In this document: piece after piece, positions 25,039 to 33,732 of the stretch
How positions within the stretch are numbered: the stretch's first letter is position 1
Layout: every line of letters starts with the position of its first letter
Translations under genes and position numbers: made by a program
Assembly: GCA_041752115.1 (NCBI GenBank)
Contig: JBGSHS010000168.1
Coordinates: 99,256 to 163,255, forward strand
DNA: 64,000 bases
Source: JAJRVM01 sp041752115
Lineage (GTDB): Bacteria > Planctomycetota > Planctomycetia > Pirellulales > Pirellulaceae
Reading direction: 5' to 3'
The notes under the pieces: generated by a model
What the model saw: the letters and a program-made list of their open reading frames with translations, nothing else
The model's database searches: none
Told to the model about the DNA's origin: nothing

Positions 25039-25917
25039 CTACACGCTGCGCAGTTCGTCGGGGAGAAGCGGTGTGGCACCACTCTGAGTACAGACGTAGC
25101 TGGCGACCCGGCACGCGTGCCGATTGATCTGATCGAGCGGCTGGTTGTTCTGTAGCCCGCAAATCAGGGCGGCAGTAAACGCATCTCCCGCTCCAACGCT
25201 GTCCTTCACCGTCACCGGGATCCCTGCACAGTCACTCCGCTCCTCGCGTCCCAACAGCGTCGCTCCCTGGCTCCCCCGCGTGATCGCCACCAGCTGCAGG
25301 TCCCAGCGATCCCGCAACTGGGCAAGGACTTCGGCTTCCGCACCGGCGCAGTTGCAGATCGCCGCAACGCGGTCCAATTCGTCATCACTCAACTTGAGCA
25401 CGTTGGCCAGTTCCAGCGAACGACGCAGAACACCCGCATCCACAAATGGCGGACGAAGATTGACATCGCACACGCGCAGGGCGGTGGCGTCGGTCGCTGC
25501 GACGAACCGCTGAATCACTGACCGAGACGCAGTGTGGCGTTGTCCCAGTGTGCCGAAGCAGACGGCACGGGTTCGCTGAGCCAGTTCTTCGAGCCGATCG
25601 CTCCAGGTCAGATGGTCCCAGGCCGCCGGCTCGCCAATCGTGAAATGTGGCTTTCCCGCCGCGTCGAGCTGAACGTCGACCACTCCCGTGGGAAACTCGG
25701 CTGTTACCGCCACGCAGTCGGTGTTCACGCCACGCTGCTGCAAGGCCACCAGTGCCCGCTGTCCGAGATCATCCCGTCCCACGCACGAGACCATGACCCC
25801 CTCGGCTCCCAAGGCTGCGGCCTGGCTTGCCACATTGGCCGGCGCTCCGCCAAACCGAGCTCCGTCAGGAAAGACGTCCCATAGTACTTCGCCAATGGCG
25901 GTGATTGATGTGTGCAT
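25039..25917 (-). CDS. PfkB-family sugar kinase, probable fructokinase
   Basis: A ribokinase-fold kinase of about 292 residues. The N-terminal segment IGEVLWDVFPDGARFGGAPANVA has the substrate-binding GG-x-P-x-N motif typical of fructokinases. KDSVGAGDAFTAALICG near the C-terminus holds the catalytic Asp and anion hole (GAGD). It lies convergent to the sucrose synthesis genes. This suits a role in phosphorylating fructose released by sucrose synthase. ATG 25917 gives the usual family N-terminus, and an in-frame ATG at 25938 would add seven residues. Confidence 0.85.
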   Translation of the reverse strand: MHTSITAIGEVLWDVFPDGARFGGAPANVASQAAALGAEGVMVSCVGRDDLGQRALVALQQRGVNTDCVAVTAEFPTGVVDVQLDAAGKPHFTIGEPAAWDHLTWSDRLEELAQRTRAVCFGTLGQRHTASRSVIQRFVAATDATALRVCDVNLRPPFVDAGVLRRSLELANVLKLSDDELDRVAAICNCAGAEAEVLAQLRDRWDLQLVAITRGSQGATLLGREERSDCAGIPVTVKDSVGAGDAFTAALICGLQNNQPLDQINRHACRVASYVCTQSGATPLLPDELRSV

Positions 25918-25984
25918 GGTAGTCAAGGGCGCGTTCAAGACTCGAAATAAACACCTATTGTAGCGGCTCGATGTCCACGGTACA

Positions 25985-26007
25985 CCAGTCGATCAATCGT
26001 CGACTGG
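25985..26007. promoter_or_regulatory. Short palindrome upstream of the fructokinase-like gene
   Basis: CCAGTCGA at 25985-25992 and TCGACTGG at 26000-26007 are perfect reverse complements around a seven-base centre, 68 bases before the kinase start. It could be a regulator site or simply a hairpin. Confidence 0.25.
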
Positions 26008-26180
26008 CGTCCACCGGATCGAGTCCCACGCACTTGAGGGAAACAATTTGTGGTTACCAGCGGGAGTTGGTAGACTTCGTGACCGGAAGACTCGTCAACA
26101 CCTGAGCACTCAGCAGGATTTTGCCGAGCTCTGATCGATGTGGTTGCCAGTTCAGAATTCAGCCAACAGTGAGGTGTTCT

Positions 26181-27140
26181 TTGAATCTGTCTCCCAGTAA
26201 ATACCAGCATTCCGGAGCCATCGGAAGTTCACTGCTCATAGTTCCTCTCGCGGGGATCCTTGCCAGCCTGGTCCTTGGTTTGGCCTATGCATATATCACG
26301 GTCTACTCCCCTATCGCCGGCTGGATTTCCATTCTGTTCGTCATGGGATATGCGGTGGCCGTGGGCATGGTCGTTGCTGTGGCCGCGCGAGCGGCGAAGT
26401 GCCGCAATCAAGCGGTGGCCGGTTTGCTGGGGGCGCTGGTCGGACTCTGTGCCCTGTACAGTGCGTGGGCCTATTTCCTGTTTGTCCTCATGCGTCGGGA
26501 GAATCCCCCTGTCGTGGCCTGGAGCGATTTGCCGCTTGTCTTTGCCTCTCCCGTAGCTGACTGGAACATCATACAGATCATTGGCCAGAATGGCTGGTTC
26601 GAAATGGGTGGGCGTTCCTTCTCGGGTATTCCTTTGTGGATATGCTGGTTTCTGGAGGCAGCGATCATCGTAGGTCTGATCACCAACTTCGGCCGCACCG
26701 CGATTGCCGACGAGGTCTTCTGTGAACGGTGTCGACGATGGGCAGAAGACGGTGAGAAGCTGTGGCTGGCGGTCCCCGAGAAAATGGAGGAGTTGCGAGG
26801 CCTGGCGGACGGTGACCTGAAGGGCCTGTTCAGCCTCGACCCGGTTCCGGTCTGGGAATACCCGCGCATGCAGGTCGAGACCAAGCGTTGCAGCTCATGT
26901 CAGGAAACCGCGACCTGCAAGATCAAAGCCATGTCGCAGGAAACGGACAAGGAAGGAAAGACGGTGGAAAAGGCCAACGACTTGACGGGCCTTCTGGTGA
27001 TTACGCGCCAGGAGTACGAGGCACTAGCGGCCTTGGCCAGCCGACCCATTCCCGCTGATTTGGAAGACCCTGAACCGGAGGACCTTGAATCGGACGAATT
27101 GCCGGACGAATCGGATGAGGCCACAGGGACCTCGCCGTAA
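26181..27140 (+). CDS. Membrane protein with cytoplasmic cysteine-pair domain, unknown function
   Basis: A protein of about 319 residues that I do not recognise. Four hydrophobic helices (about 14-40, 45-70, 75-105 and 145-175) are followed by a soluble tail. The tail contains CERC (about 181) and CSSCQETATC (about 237), a pattern that could hold zinc. It ends in a strongly acidic segment rich in Glu/Asp/Pro. I prefer the TTG at 26181, behind GTGAGG, because the upstream extension to TTG 26121 is not protein-like. It has no obvious operon partner. Confidence 0.6.
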   Translation: MNLSPSKYQHSGAIGSSLLIVPLAGILASLVLGLAYAYITVYSPIAGWISILFVMGYAVAVGMVVAVAARAAKCRNQAVAGLLGALVGLCALYSAWAYFLFVLMRRENPPVVAWSDLPLVFASPVADWNIIQIIGQNGWFEMGGRSFSGIPLWICWFLEAAIIVGLITNFGRTAIADEVFCERCRRWAEDGEKLWLAVPEKMEELRGLADGDLKGLFSLDPVPVWEYPRMQVETKRCSSCQETATCKIKAMSQETDKEGKTVEKANDLTGLLVITRQEYEALAALASRPIPADLEDPEPEDLESDELPDESDEATGTSP

Positions 27141-27196
27141 TCAACCCTTTTCCAGCATGGCTGAGCTGTCAACTCGCGGACCAGTCGCCGGCAACG

Positions 27197-29047
27197 TCAC
27201 TCCTGCTGCTCTGACCGCAGATACTGCAGTCGTCGTTGGACACTGTCAGCATCGCGCAAGCTCTCGTGCACGCACTCGGGAGTTACAGTGAACTCATAGC
27301 CCGGTTCTGTGTCGCGCAGCAGTACGATCGTGTTGAGGATCAGCGCAGCCTCTTGCGGCTGGCGGCTTTCAGCCAGGGCTGCCAGTAGCATCGGTCTTGG
27401 ATCGGCGGCTCCCCTCAATCCCAGGAACTCGGCGGCACGGGTGCGTACGAGCAGATTTGCATCGCCATGGGAGAGTTCCACGACGCGCGGCACGAATTCT
27501 ACGGCGCGTGAGCCGAACGTACTGCAAACAATCAGGCCCCAATAGCGATCCCAAGGACTGTCCGATCCAAGCGCCTGGGAGATCGCATCATGCGCGGTGG
27601 CGAAGTCGCCCAGAGCCGTGTCGGCCAGGTCGATCAGCTGAATGATTTCCTGGCGACGGGTCTGGCCGAATTGAGTGGGGTTGGAGGTGGCTGCCTCGAC
27701 CAGGTGATTCTCCGGGTAGAAGCTCAAGTCGGGCAGTCCCCGGACCCACTGGCCCAACCTGTGACGCATCTCGACCAATACCGCCTGATAGTGGCTGTCT
27801 CCCGCGAGGTTTCTCGTTTCGTAGGGATCCTCTTGCAGATCGAACAGCATTTCCGGAACTCGCTGCTCAAAAAACGGTTGCTGCACCGCGTCGAGTTCTC
27901 CAGCTTGAGCAAGTTCTCGCCATTGCTGGTACGCCAGCATCTGATAGCGATAGTTATTCTGCAGCGCGTCGACGTTGGCCGGTTGATAGCTCCTTACATA
28001 TTCAAAGCGCCCCTTGCGCAGCGTGCGGACCAGATCTGACTTTTCGTCGAACCGGTCAGCATATCCCCACGCTTCATTGCGACCATCCACTTCCACTGCC
28101 GATACACTGGTTCCCAGAAACGGGTGCCCATCGACCTGTGGCGGAACGGCCACGCCCGCCAGATGCAACAAGGTGGGACCGAAGTCCACGAAGCTGACAA
28201 ATCCTCTGACTCGGCTTCCTCGCGTCCAAGGAACCACGTATTGCCACCGCTCGGGCACGCGTACCACCAACGGCACATGCAGACCGCTGTCATATGCAAA
28301 CCCCTTGCTGCGCGGCAGGACTCCGCCGTTGTCTCCAAAGTAGAAGATGAATGTATCTTCCAACAGGCCGTCTTCGGCCAGCTGGTCGACGACATGTCCG
28401 ACCTGCGAATCCATCTGACGAATTCGATCCAGATAGCGTGCGTGCGTGTAACGTACTAACGGCGTATCGGGCAGGTAGGGGAACACCTTGACGTCGGCCG
28501 GATCGGTCTCGGTCGGCTCGTGCTCCAAGGCCGTTTCGGGGAAGTGCAGCGAGCTTTCGTGCGTTACGGGGAAGTTCTGCATATGGAAGAACGGTTGCCC
28601 CGGTGCTCGATGACGCCAGGTGGCCTGCCTTGACGATTCCGTCCAGACGTCATCTCCCTCGATCGCGTTGTAATCCTTCTTGTCGTTGTTGCTCGTGAAA
28701 TAGCCGGCCTGCCGCAGGTACGAAGGAAACATACGCAGCCCGTCGGGCAAGGGAACCGGTACCGCTCGCCGATGAAACTGCGTGCCGACGCGCGGAGCAA
28801 AGCAGCTGGTGATCAGGCTGGTGCGAGCCACGGAGCAGACCGGGGCGTTGGAGAAAGCGTGCTCAAACACCAGCCCGCTTTCGGCCAGTTGTTCAATGCG
28901 CGGTGTGGCCGCGCCACATGCGCTGTACAGCTGCATGTAGTGAACGGAGTTGTCTTCCGATACCAGGAACACGAAATTGGGCTTCTCTGCACCTGCCACT
29001 GGCGCGGCGAGGCACAGGAATGCGGCAATTTTCCAGGGTAGCTGCAT
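27197..29047 (-). CDS. Secreted sulfatase (S1 family) with C-terminal HEAT-like repeats
   Basis: A 616-residue sulfatase of the heparan N-sulfatase-like type. A signal peptide (IAAFLCLAAPVAGA) precedes PNFVFLVSEDN, the first metal motif. CSVARTSLITS (about 71-81) is the formylglycine motif in its C-x-A-x-R form, with Thr in place after Arg. FYFGDNGG is the second metal site. After about residue 500, LLVRTRAAEFLGLRG and neighbouring helices look like HEAT repeats, an addition common in planctomycete sulfatases. The gene is followed upstream by an isomerase-like gene on the same strand, only 19 bases away. Confidence 0.87.
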   Translation of the reverse strand: MQLPWKIAAFLCLAAPVAGAEKPNFVFLVSEDNSVHYMQLYSACGAATPRIEQLAESGLVFEHAFSNAPVCSVARTSLITSCFAPRVGTQFHRRAVPVPLPDGLRMFPSYLRQAGYFTSNNDKKDYNAIEGDDVWTESSRQATWRHRAPGQPFFHMQNFPVTHESSLHFPETALEHEPTETDPADVKVFPYLPDTPLVRYTHARYLDRIRQMDSQVGHVVDQLAEDGLLEDTFIFYFGDNGGVLPRSKGFAYDSGLHVPLVVRVPERWQYVVPWTRGSRVRGFVSFVDFGPTLLHLAGVAVPPQVDGHPFLGTSVSAVEVDGRNEAWGYADRFDEKSDLVRTLRKGRFEYVRSYQPANVDALQNNYRYQMLAYQQWRELAQAGELDAVQQPFFEQRVPEMLFDLQEDPYETRNLAGDSHYQAVLVEMRHRLGQWVRGLPDLSFYPENHLVEAATSNPTQFGQTRRQEIIQLIDLADTALGDFATAHDAISQALGSDSPWDRYWGLIVCSTFGSRAVEFVPRVVELSHGDANLLVRTRAAEFLGLRGAADPRPMLLAALAESRQPQEAALILNTIVLLRDTEPGYEFTVTPECVHESLRDADSVQRRLQYLRSEQQE

Positions 29048-29066
29048 GAGGAACTTCTTTTCCGTA

Positions 29067-30569
29067 TCAGGAGATGTTGCCTTCGAGCTTCAGGCGGTAC
29101 ATCCGGGCAAAGGCTCGAAAGAGCCTCGCGTCGTTGCGATCGCCGCAGAACAAGATCGGGTGCGGGCCGCGATAGACGTCGCAGACGTCCTTTATGTCGT
29201 CGAATGCCACTAGCACGCGAGTCGCACAACCGCCGGTAGGAGGCGATGCCGGCGAGTAAAGGGCTTTTCCTGCAAAGCAGCTCAGTGTGTCCTGGCCACT
29301 CAGATACTTCGTCAGCAGCACCGGATCGTCCGGCGTCCACTGCACGTCCAAGGCGGGCGTCTTCGGAGCCTGATGAAAGAACGGTCGCACCAGGTAATCC
29401 TGACTCGCCGCTTCGGGACCATGTAGTTTCCAGGCACAGGTACAATGCGCCCCGAAGTAACGGTTCTCACTCGTATCGAACTCGGGATTGTGCAGAAATC
29501 CAGCTCGATCGAGCAGCCAGCGCCCCAACATCAACGTCAGTGTGCCATCCAGATGATTCTCGCATCCGCAGGGGATCAGGTTGCCGTTGTTGATGGCGAA
29601 GCTGACGCACGGCTTACGGTGTTTCAGGAACAGACATTCGATCGTAATGGCATCCGCCTCATAACGCCTCATGATCTCGCCGACGGCGCGGTGAGCGCGC
29701 ATCGCATCGACAAAGAACGGATCCTCCACCTCCATCACCCGCGTCGCCTGGTGCTTGAACTGCATGGCATCGCGGAGCAACTCGTCATCGTCTCCGACGC
29801 TGTCAAAGATCGCATTGAATTCTTCTGCAGGAACCGAAACCAGGTCGACTCCCAGCATTTTCTCCGTGTCACGTGTCACCGTCTGCTGCTGGCCCGACAC
29901 CCGCAGTAATCGACCTTGTGCGAGCATCTTGCGTGCTCGCACCGCGCGCAAGCCGCGCTCGATCTCCCCCCAGTTCTCGATCGAGTGGATATAGTATATT
30001 CCTTCCGCCTTTCGCAGGTTTTCCGGAGGCAGTTGATGATTGGCGCCGACACTGTGATAGACGATTGCTGTCGGAGCCGATTCGGTGGCGATGCGGAAGG
30101 CTGCCGGCGACAGGGTATTCCAGAAGTTGACTACCAGCACCGCGTCGACCGGGTTTGTCTTCGCGTGTTCGATGAACTCGGAAATCGTCGCTTCCTGGTA
30201 GATTGCCGACGGAGCGAATTGAAGTTCGACTCCCAAATTCGCAGCGATGGAGCGAATCTGGTCGGTGAACTTGGCCTGCTGTTGCTCCGGCTCAAACTGA
30301 TTACCCGGCCAGGTGAACCACTGGTGCTTTCGCCAGCCGTCCTCCATCGCCCCTGCCGAGACGACGTCCGCGGGCGGATACAGGAAGACCACCAAGACGC
30401 GAGCTGGTTGCTTCGAGGGTGACGCGGTGTCCGCTTCAGCAGCCGACAACTCGCTCGATAACCGGTACTCAGATAACAGACCAGCGGCGCCCAGAACGCC
30501 TCCGACCGTCAGGAAATGTCGACGATCCACCTTCGCCTCACAACGGTTTTCTGAACACGAGCGGCACAT
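29067..30569 (-). CDS. Tat-exported L-fucose/L-arabinose isomerase-like protein
   Basis: A 500-residue protein with a twin-arginine signal (DRRHFLTVGGVLGAAGL, about 15-31). The mature part alternates Rossmann-like strands (ARVLVVFLYPPADVV, DAVLVVNFWN) with a C-terminal segment. That segment has CVSFAINNGNLIPCGCENHLDGTLT and HCTCAWKLHG, which resemble the metal-site region of fucose/arabinose isomerase-like proteins. An active isomerase role outside the cytoplasm is uncertain. It sits 19 bases before the sulfatase gene and is probably co-transcribed with it. Confidence 0.6.
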   Translation of the reverse strand: MCRSCSENRCEAKVDRRHFLTVGGVLGAAGLLSEYRLSSELSAAEADTASPSKQPARVLVVFLYPPADVVSAGAMEDGWRKHQWFTWPGNQFEPEQQQAKFTDQIRSIAANLGVELQFAPSAIYQEATISEFIEHAKTNPVDAVLVVNFWNTLSPAAFRIATESAPTAIVYHSVGANHQLPPENLRKAEGIYYIHSIENWGEIERGLRAVRARKMLAQGRLLRVSGQQQTVTRDTEKMLGVDLVSVPAEEFNAIFDSVGDDDELLRDAMQFKHQATRVMEVEDPFFVDAMRAHRAVGEIMRRYEADAITIECLFLKHRKPCVSFAINNGNLIPCGCENHLDGTLTLMLGRWLLDRAGFLHNPEFDTSENRYFGAHCTCAWKLHGPEAASQDYLVRPFFHQAPKTPALDVQWTPDDPVLLTKYLSGQDTLSCFAGKALYSPASPPTGGCATRVLVAFDDIKDVCDVYRGPHPILFCGDRNDARLFRAFARMYRLKLEGNIS

Positions 30570-31262
30570 CGCAGGTTCACCTTAGCAATGAGGGAATTCA
30601 GGGGAAACACTGTCTGTCGCTCCCCACCGGGAATGACAAGCACCATTCTATCACACCTCAGGACACGGTGTGGGGATCGCTGACAAGGATCACCCCTCTC
30701 CGCGGTCTGGAGCGGCCTGCCGATAACGCCTTTGACGCGGCAAACGACCCTCGCGTTTTCGCTCGCCGATATCACGGTGACGGTGAAGTCACAGGGCAAG
30801 TGAGCGCGCCAGGTGACACCCCACACAGGATCGCGGGAAGCATCCTTTCCGCGGTATGCCGGTTTCCCACGCTCTGCGCGAACGTGGCTACCAGAGAAAC
30901 GCCGGAGTTGTTCTTCCCTCGTCCCACAACGGTCGCTCAAACTTGTTTCTGCGAGCACCTTCTGGTAGGATGCCGGCAGGCCATCAGGAGGGACTCGGCC
31001 TGTTGGGGGCACCGGCCACGCTGGTCTGTGACGTTGTCCTGTCCCCTGGCCGTTCGCTGCCGCTGATCACCTGCGTGCTGGACTGACGAGTCTGCAAGTG
31101 GCGTGCAGTTCATCACGCGACGTCGTTGATGTTCTGTGACAGCGAGGAGGCCATTCCTAACTCCCGGAGGTATTTTGCCCCGGAGCGGGCGGCAGGTGAG
31201 TTGACTCCGTTGCCAGTTGTGCGGACCGGCGTTTCATCCTATCTCCTTGCGAGTTTCCCATC
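30570..31262. other. Intergenic region without recognised content
   Basis: 693 bases between the isomerase-like gene and the small coiled-coil gene. The ORFs in it are low-quality. GGAGGT near 31165 resembles a ribosome site but is followed by no credible frame. Nothing else is recognised. Confidence 0.35.
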
Positions 31263-31514
31263 ATGAAGAAAGAGAAGAAATCGTCCAAGGATCCGGCTCA
31301 GAAGCGGGCCAAGCGTACTGCCAAAATGCAGAGCAAGGTGGTGAAAGCGGAAGGCAAGGTGGAGAAAGCAGAAGGCAAGGTGCAGAAGGCACAGGTCAAA
31401 CTGGAGTCATGTCAGGCGAAGTTGGCCGAAGCCAAGAAACGCCAGTCGGATGCGCAGACTGCGGATGCGAAGCCGAACAAGGATGATGTGCCTGCCGATG
31501 GCCTCACGCCGTAA
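31263..31514 (+). CDS. Small Lys/Ala/Glu-rich coiled-coil protein
   Basis: An 83-residue, highly charged protein. The first 25 residues are Lys-rich (KKEKKSSKDPAQKRAKRTAK). Residues about 26-60 are a heptad array with the unit K-V-x-K-A-E-G repeated (KVVKAEG, KVEKAEG, KVQKAQV), predicting one long helix. The tail is polar and disordered. No signal peptide is seen. The amino-acid make-up recalls histone-H1-like or DNA-compacting tails, but the function is not recognised. The repeats suggest growth by seven-codon duplication. Confidence 0.6.
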   Translation: MKKEKKSSKDPAQKRAKRTAKMQSKVVKAEGKVEKAEGKVQKAQVKLESCQAKLAEAKKRQSDAQTADAKPNKDDVPADGLTP

Positions 31515-31538
31515 TCGTTCACCGGCGGCCGGCGAGAT

Positions 31539-31883
31539 CTACGAATCCGTGGTGCGGATGCGAGTGCCATGCCGCAAACTCATGCGGATTTCGGCAGCCG
31601 TCACGTTCTTGGGGAAAAAGGCTCCGCTGATCTTGGCGTTGTGAATCGAGACGCCGTCCAGATCCATATGGCGCATGTCACAGCCGCGGAAGTCGGCGTC
31701 GCGCAGGTAAGCGTTCCGCACAATCAGGTTGCTCAGGTCGACCTTGCGGAAGTCGGTCCCCCGCAAATCGGTGTTACTGAAATCCACCAGTTCACGCTGG
31801 CGTGCCGCTCGGTGATATTGGTCGAGCTCTCCAACCCGCAGTGCTTTGAACGCGGGATCATCAAGGAAGCGGGGCATCGTCAT
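31539..31883 (-). CDS. Pentapeptide-repeat protein
   Basis: A 114-residue protein. After a 30-residue helical N-terminus (FKALRVGELDQYHRAARQ) come about twelve five-residue units of the A(D/N)LxX type: VDFSN, TDLRG, TDFRK, VDLSN, LIVRN, AYLRD, ADFRG, CDMRH, MDLDG and so on. They should form a short right-handed quadrilateral beta-helix. Function is unknown, and DNA-mimic or scaffolding roles are known for some relatives. ATG 31883 is preferred over the longer frame from 31988 because the extension shows no repeat or signal. Confidence 0.75.
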   Translation of the reverse strand: MTMPRFLDDPAFKALRVGELDQYHRAARQRELVDFSNTDLRGTDFRKVDLSNLIVRNAYLRDADFRGCDMRHMDLDGVSIHNAKISGAFFPKNVTAAEIRMSLRHGTRIRTTDS

Positions 31884-32536
31884 TTGTCTGACCTTGTTGA
31901 TTCTGGTGTGCTTCGGCGGAAACCAGGCAGGAGTTGGTGCGTGAGTAACCACTTTCACCGTCGAGTTCACTGGCCACAGACTGTTCAAAGATAGGTCACG
32001 GTGGACAGGCTTGCCGTCTGGTGCCGAAGGGCACGTTGGACGGATCTACGTCATGCAGAACGGCAAGGTGCTCTGGGAGCACGCCGACACTGTGGGAGGG
32101 AGGGGGTCTGACGATCGTGCGGATTATCGAGCTCAAAGCTCCGCTGACAATGGTACGACCGTTTGACGGCAACGCGGGAAGGTGAGAGGTGCAGGCGTGT
32201 CGTGCCCTCTGCAATGATTGCTCGCCGGCCGGTCACGTTTGGACGAGCAAGCCGGCAGTAACGAGTCCCGGGGGGCGTCTTCGGCCATCATCAGCGCGTG
32301 GGCGTACGGGGGGGCCCGAATTCGCTACCCCGGCTCGTACGATCCGGACCGTCCGGTGGCGACCATAGTATAGCGATCTCTCCGTTTCGATTCCAACCTG
32401 ACACTTGCGTGGTCGACAGGACTGGCCAACGGCCCGTCGTTCGGGTAAGACAATGGGATCGGCTGGGACAGGCCTTGGCCGCTGTTTCAGCACCGCTCCC
32501 CCCTCTTTCCCACCTGCCAGACGTCGAGGTATCAAC
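31884..32536. other. Gap with a possible decayed coding remnant
   Basis: 653 bases with no intact gene. On the + strand, 31996-32095 and, one frame over, 32108-32190 read like protein (GRIYVMQNGKVLWEH; then LTIVRIIELKAPLTMV ending at a stop). This could be the frameshifted end of a lost gene. The family is not recognised. Confidence 0.3.
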
Positions 32537-33634
32537 ATGCGAATTCTCAACTCTTGTCCTGCAACGGTCGCGATCCTGCTGATCTTGGGCTCTGTGTCTT
32601 CAGCACAGACAACCGTCAAGTCCATCAAGCCTGATGGTTCACCCAATCGAGCTGCCTGGATGGCTCAAGGCAGCTTCGGTGTGATGACGCATTACTTGCT
32701 TGCACCGCAGGGGGCTACGCCGGAAGAACGTACGGCTGATTTGAATCGGATCGTTAACAATTTCGATCTCGACCATTACCTGCAGCAGTTTGACGCCACC
32801 GGTGCGGACTGGCTGATCTTCACCCTGGACCAAGGCACCGGCTATCTATCGAGTCAAAACGAGTTCATTGACAAGCTGGAACCGGGCCTTACACCGCAGC
32901 GCGATCTGATCACCCAGATCGGACAGCAGTTGGAGCGGCGTGGGAAGCGGATGATCATCTACACTCCCGGTGCGCACACGGCCGCTGACCCGAATGTCAA
33001 GCGGCTGTTGGGGCTGGGTACCGACGGTTATGCCCAGCGGCACAACGAGTTCATACGCCACTATTCACTCAAGCTGGGAAAGCTCTGTGACGGCTGGTGG
33101 TTCGACAGCTGCGGCCGACAGGATGAGGCGGCCTGGTGCCGCGAGATGGACGCTTGTCGAGCGGGAAACCCTGATTCCGTTGTCGCATTCAGCGGCGCCG
33201 AGTTTTGTGCGTCAGGCGGCCAGCTCGATCCGATCTGTCCGATCGAAGACTATCACGCGGGTGAAATCCACTTGCTGGAAGACGGTAAGATCCGAACTGA
33301 TTTCGTCTACCCGCCAGGAGAAGGCATTCTGGTCGACGCGAACCGCAAGCTGCGTAAAGCCGGGCAGGAGGCGAAATACTATATGCCAAGTGCCCAATAC
33401 ATGGGCAACGTGCAATGGCATTGCCTGCTGCCGATCGACCTGACGTTCAACCCTGCCGTGCCCAACCAATATTGTCACTACACTGACAAGGAGCTGTTTC
33501 AGTTTGTCGACGACGTGAAGTCGGTTGGCGGTGCGATTACGATCAATGTACCCATCGACACGGAAAATGGGCATATCCCGACCGACACGCATTCGCAACT
33601 CGTCCGACTCGGACAATATCTCAAGGGCAATTAG
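32537..33634 (+). CDS. Secreted GH29-like (alpha-L-fucosidase-fold) protein
   Basis: A 365-residue exported protein. The signal peptide is MRILNSCPATVAILLILGSVSSA. The mature part begins W-x-x-G-x-F-G-V-M-T-H-Y-like (WMAQGSFGVMTHYL), then LDHYLQQFDATGADWLIFT and LCDGWWFDSCG. This is the layout of fucosidase-type TIM barrels, where D in WWFD is the nucleophile position. The chain is shorter than true GH29 enzymes and lacks their C-terminal beta domain, so the substrate is open. ATG 32537 follows GAGGT and starts the signal peptide, and the longer frame from 32405 is not protein-like. Confidence 0.65.
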   Translation: MRILNSCPATVAILLILGSVSSAQTTVKSIKPDGSPNRAAWMAQGSFGVMTHYLLAPQGATPEERTADLNRIVNNFDLDHYLQQFDATGADWLIFTLDQGTGYLSSQNEFIDKLEPGLTPQRDLITQIGQQLERRGKRMIIYTPGAHTAADPNVKRLLGLGTDGYAQRHNEFIRHYSLKLGKLCDGWWFDSCGRQDEAAWCREMDACRAGNPDSVVAFSGAEFCASGGQLDPICPIEDYHAGEIHLLEDGKIRTDFVYPPGEGILVDANRKLRKAGQEAKYYMPSAQYMGNVQWHCLLPIDLTFNPAVPNQYCHYTDKELFQFVDDVKSVGGAITINVPIDTENGHIPTDTHSQLVRLGQYLKGN

Positions 33635-33732
33635 AGTGGGTGGCGCGGCAGACCAGGGAGGCCGTCGAGTCGTCGCCGGCTGGATGGAAGACAAAAAGAT
33701 GAGATGACAAGAAGATGGGAGAGGAGGGGGCC

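Noticed and set aside
30660..30840. GTGTGGGG / CCCCACAC pairing in the 30.6-30.8 kb gap.
   Set aside because: Eight-base complementarity over about 160 bases is expected by chance and lacks any further pairing.
33655..33730. AAGATGAGATGACAAGAAGATGGGAG-like purine-rich stretch as a repeat array.
   Set aside because: Units are too short and irregular to call a repeat. The 3' part is better explained as the ribosome site of the following gene.
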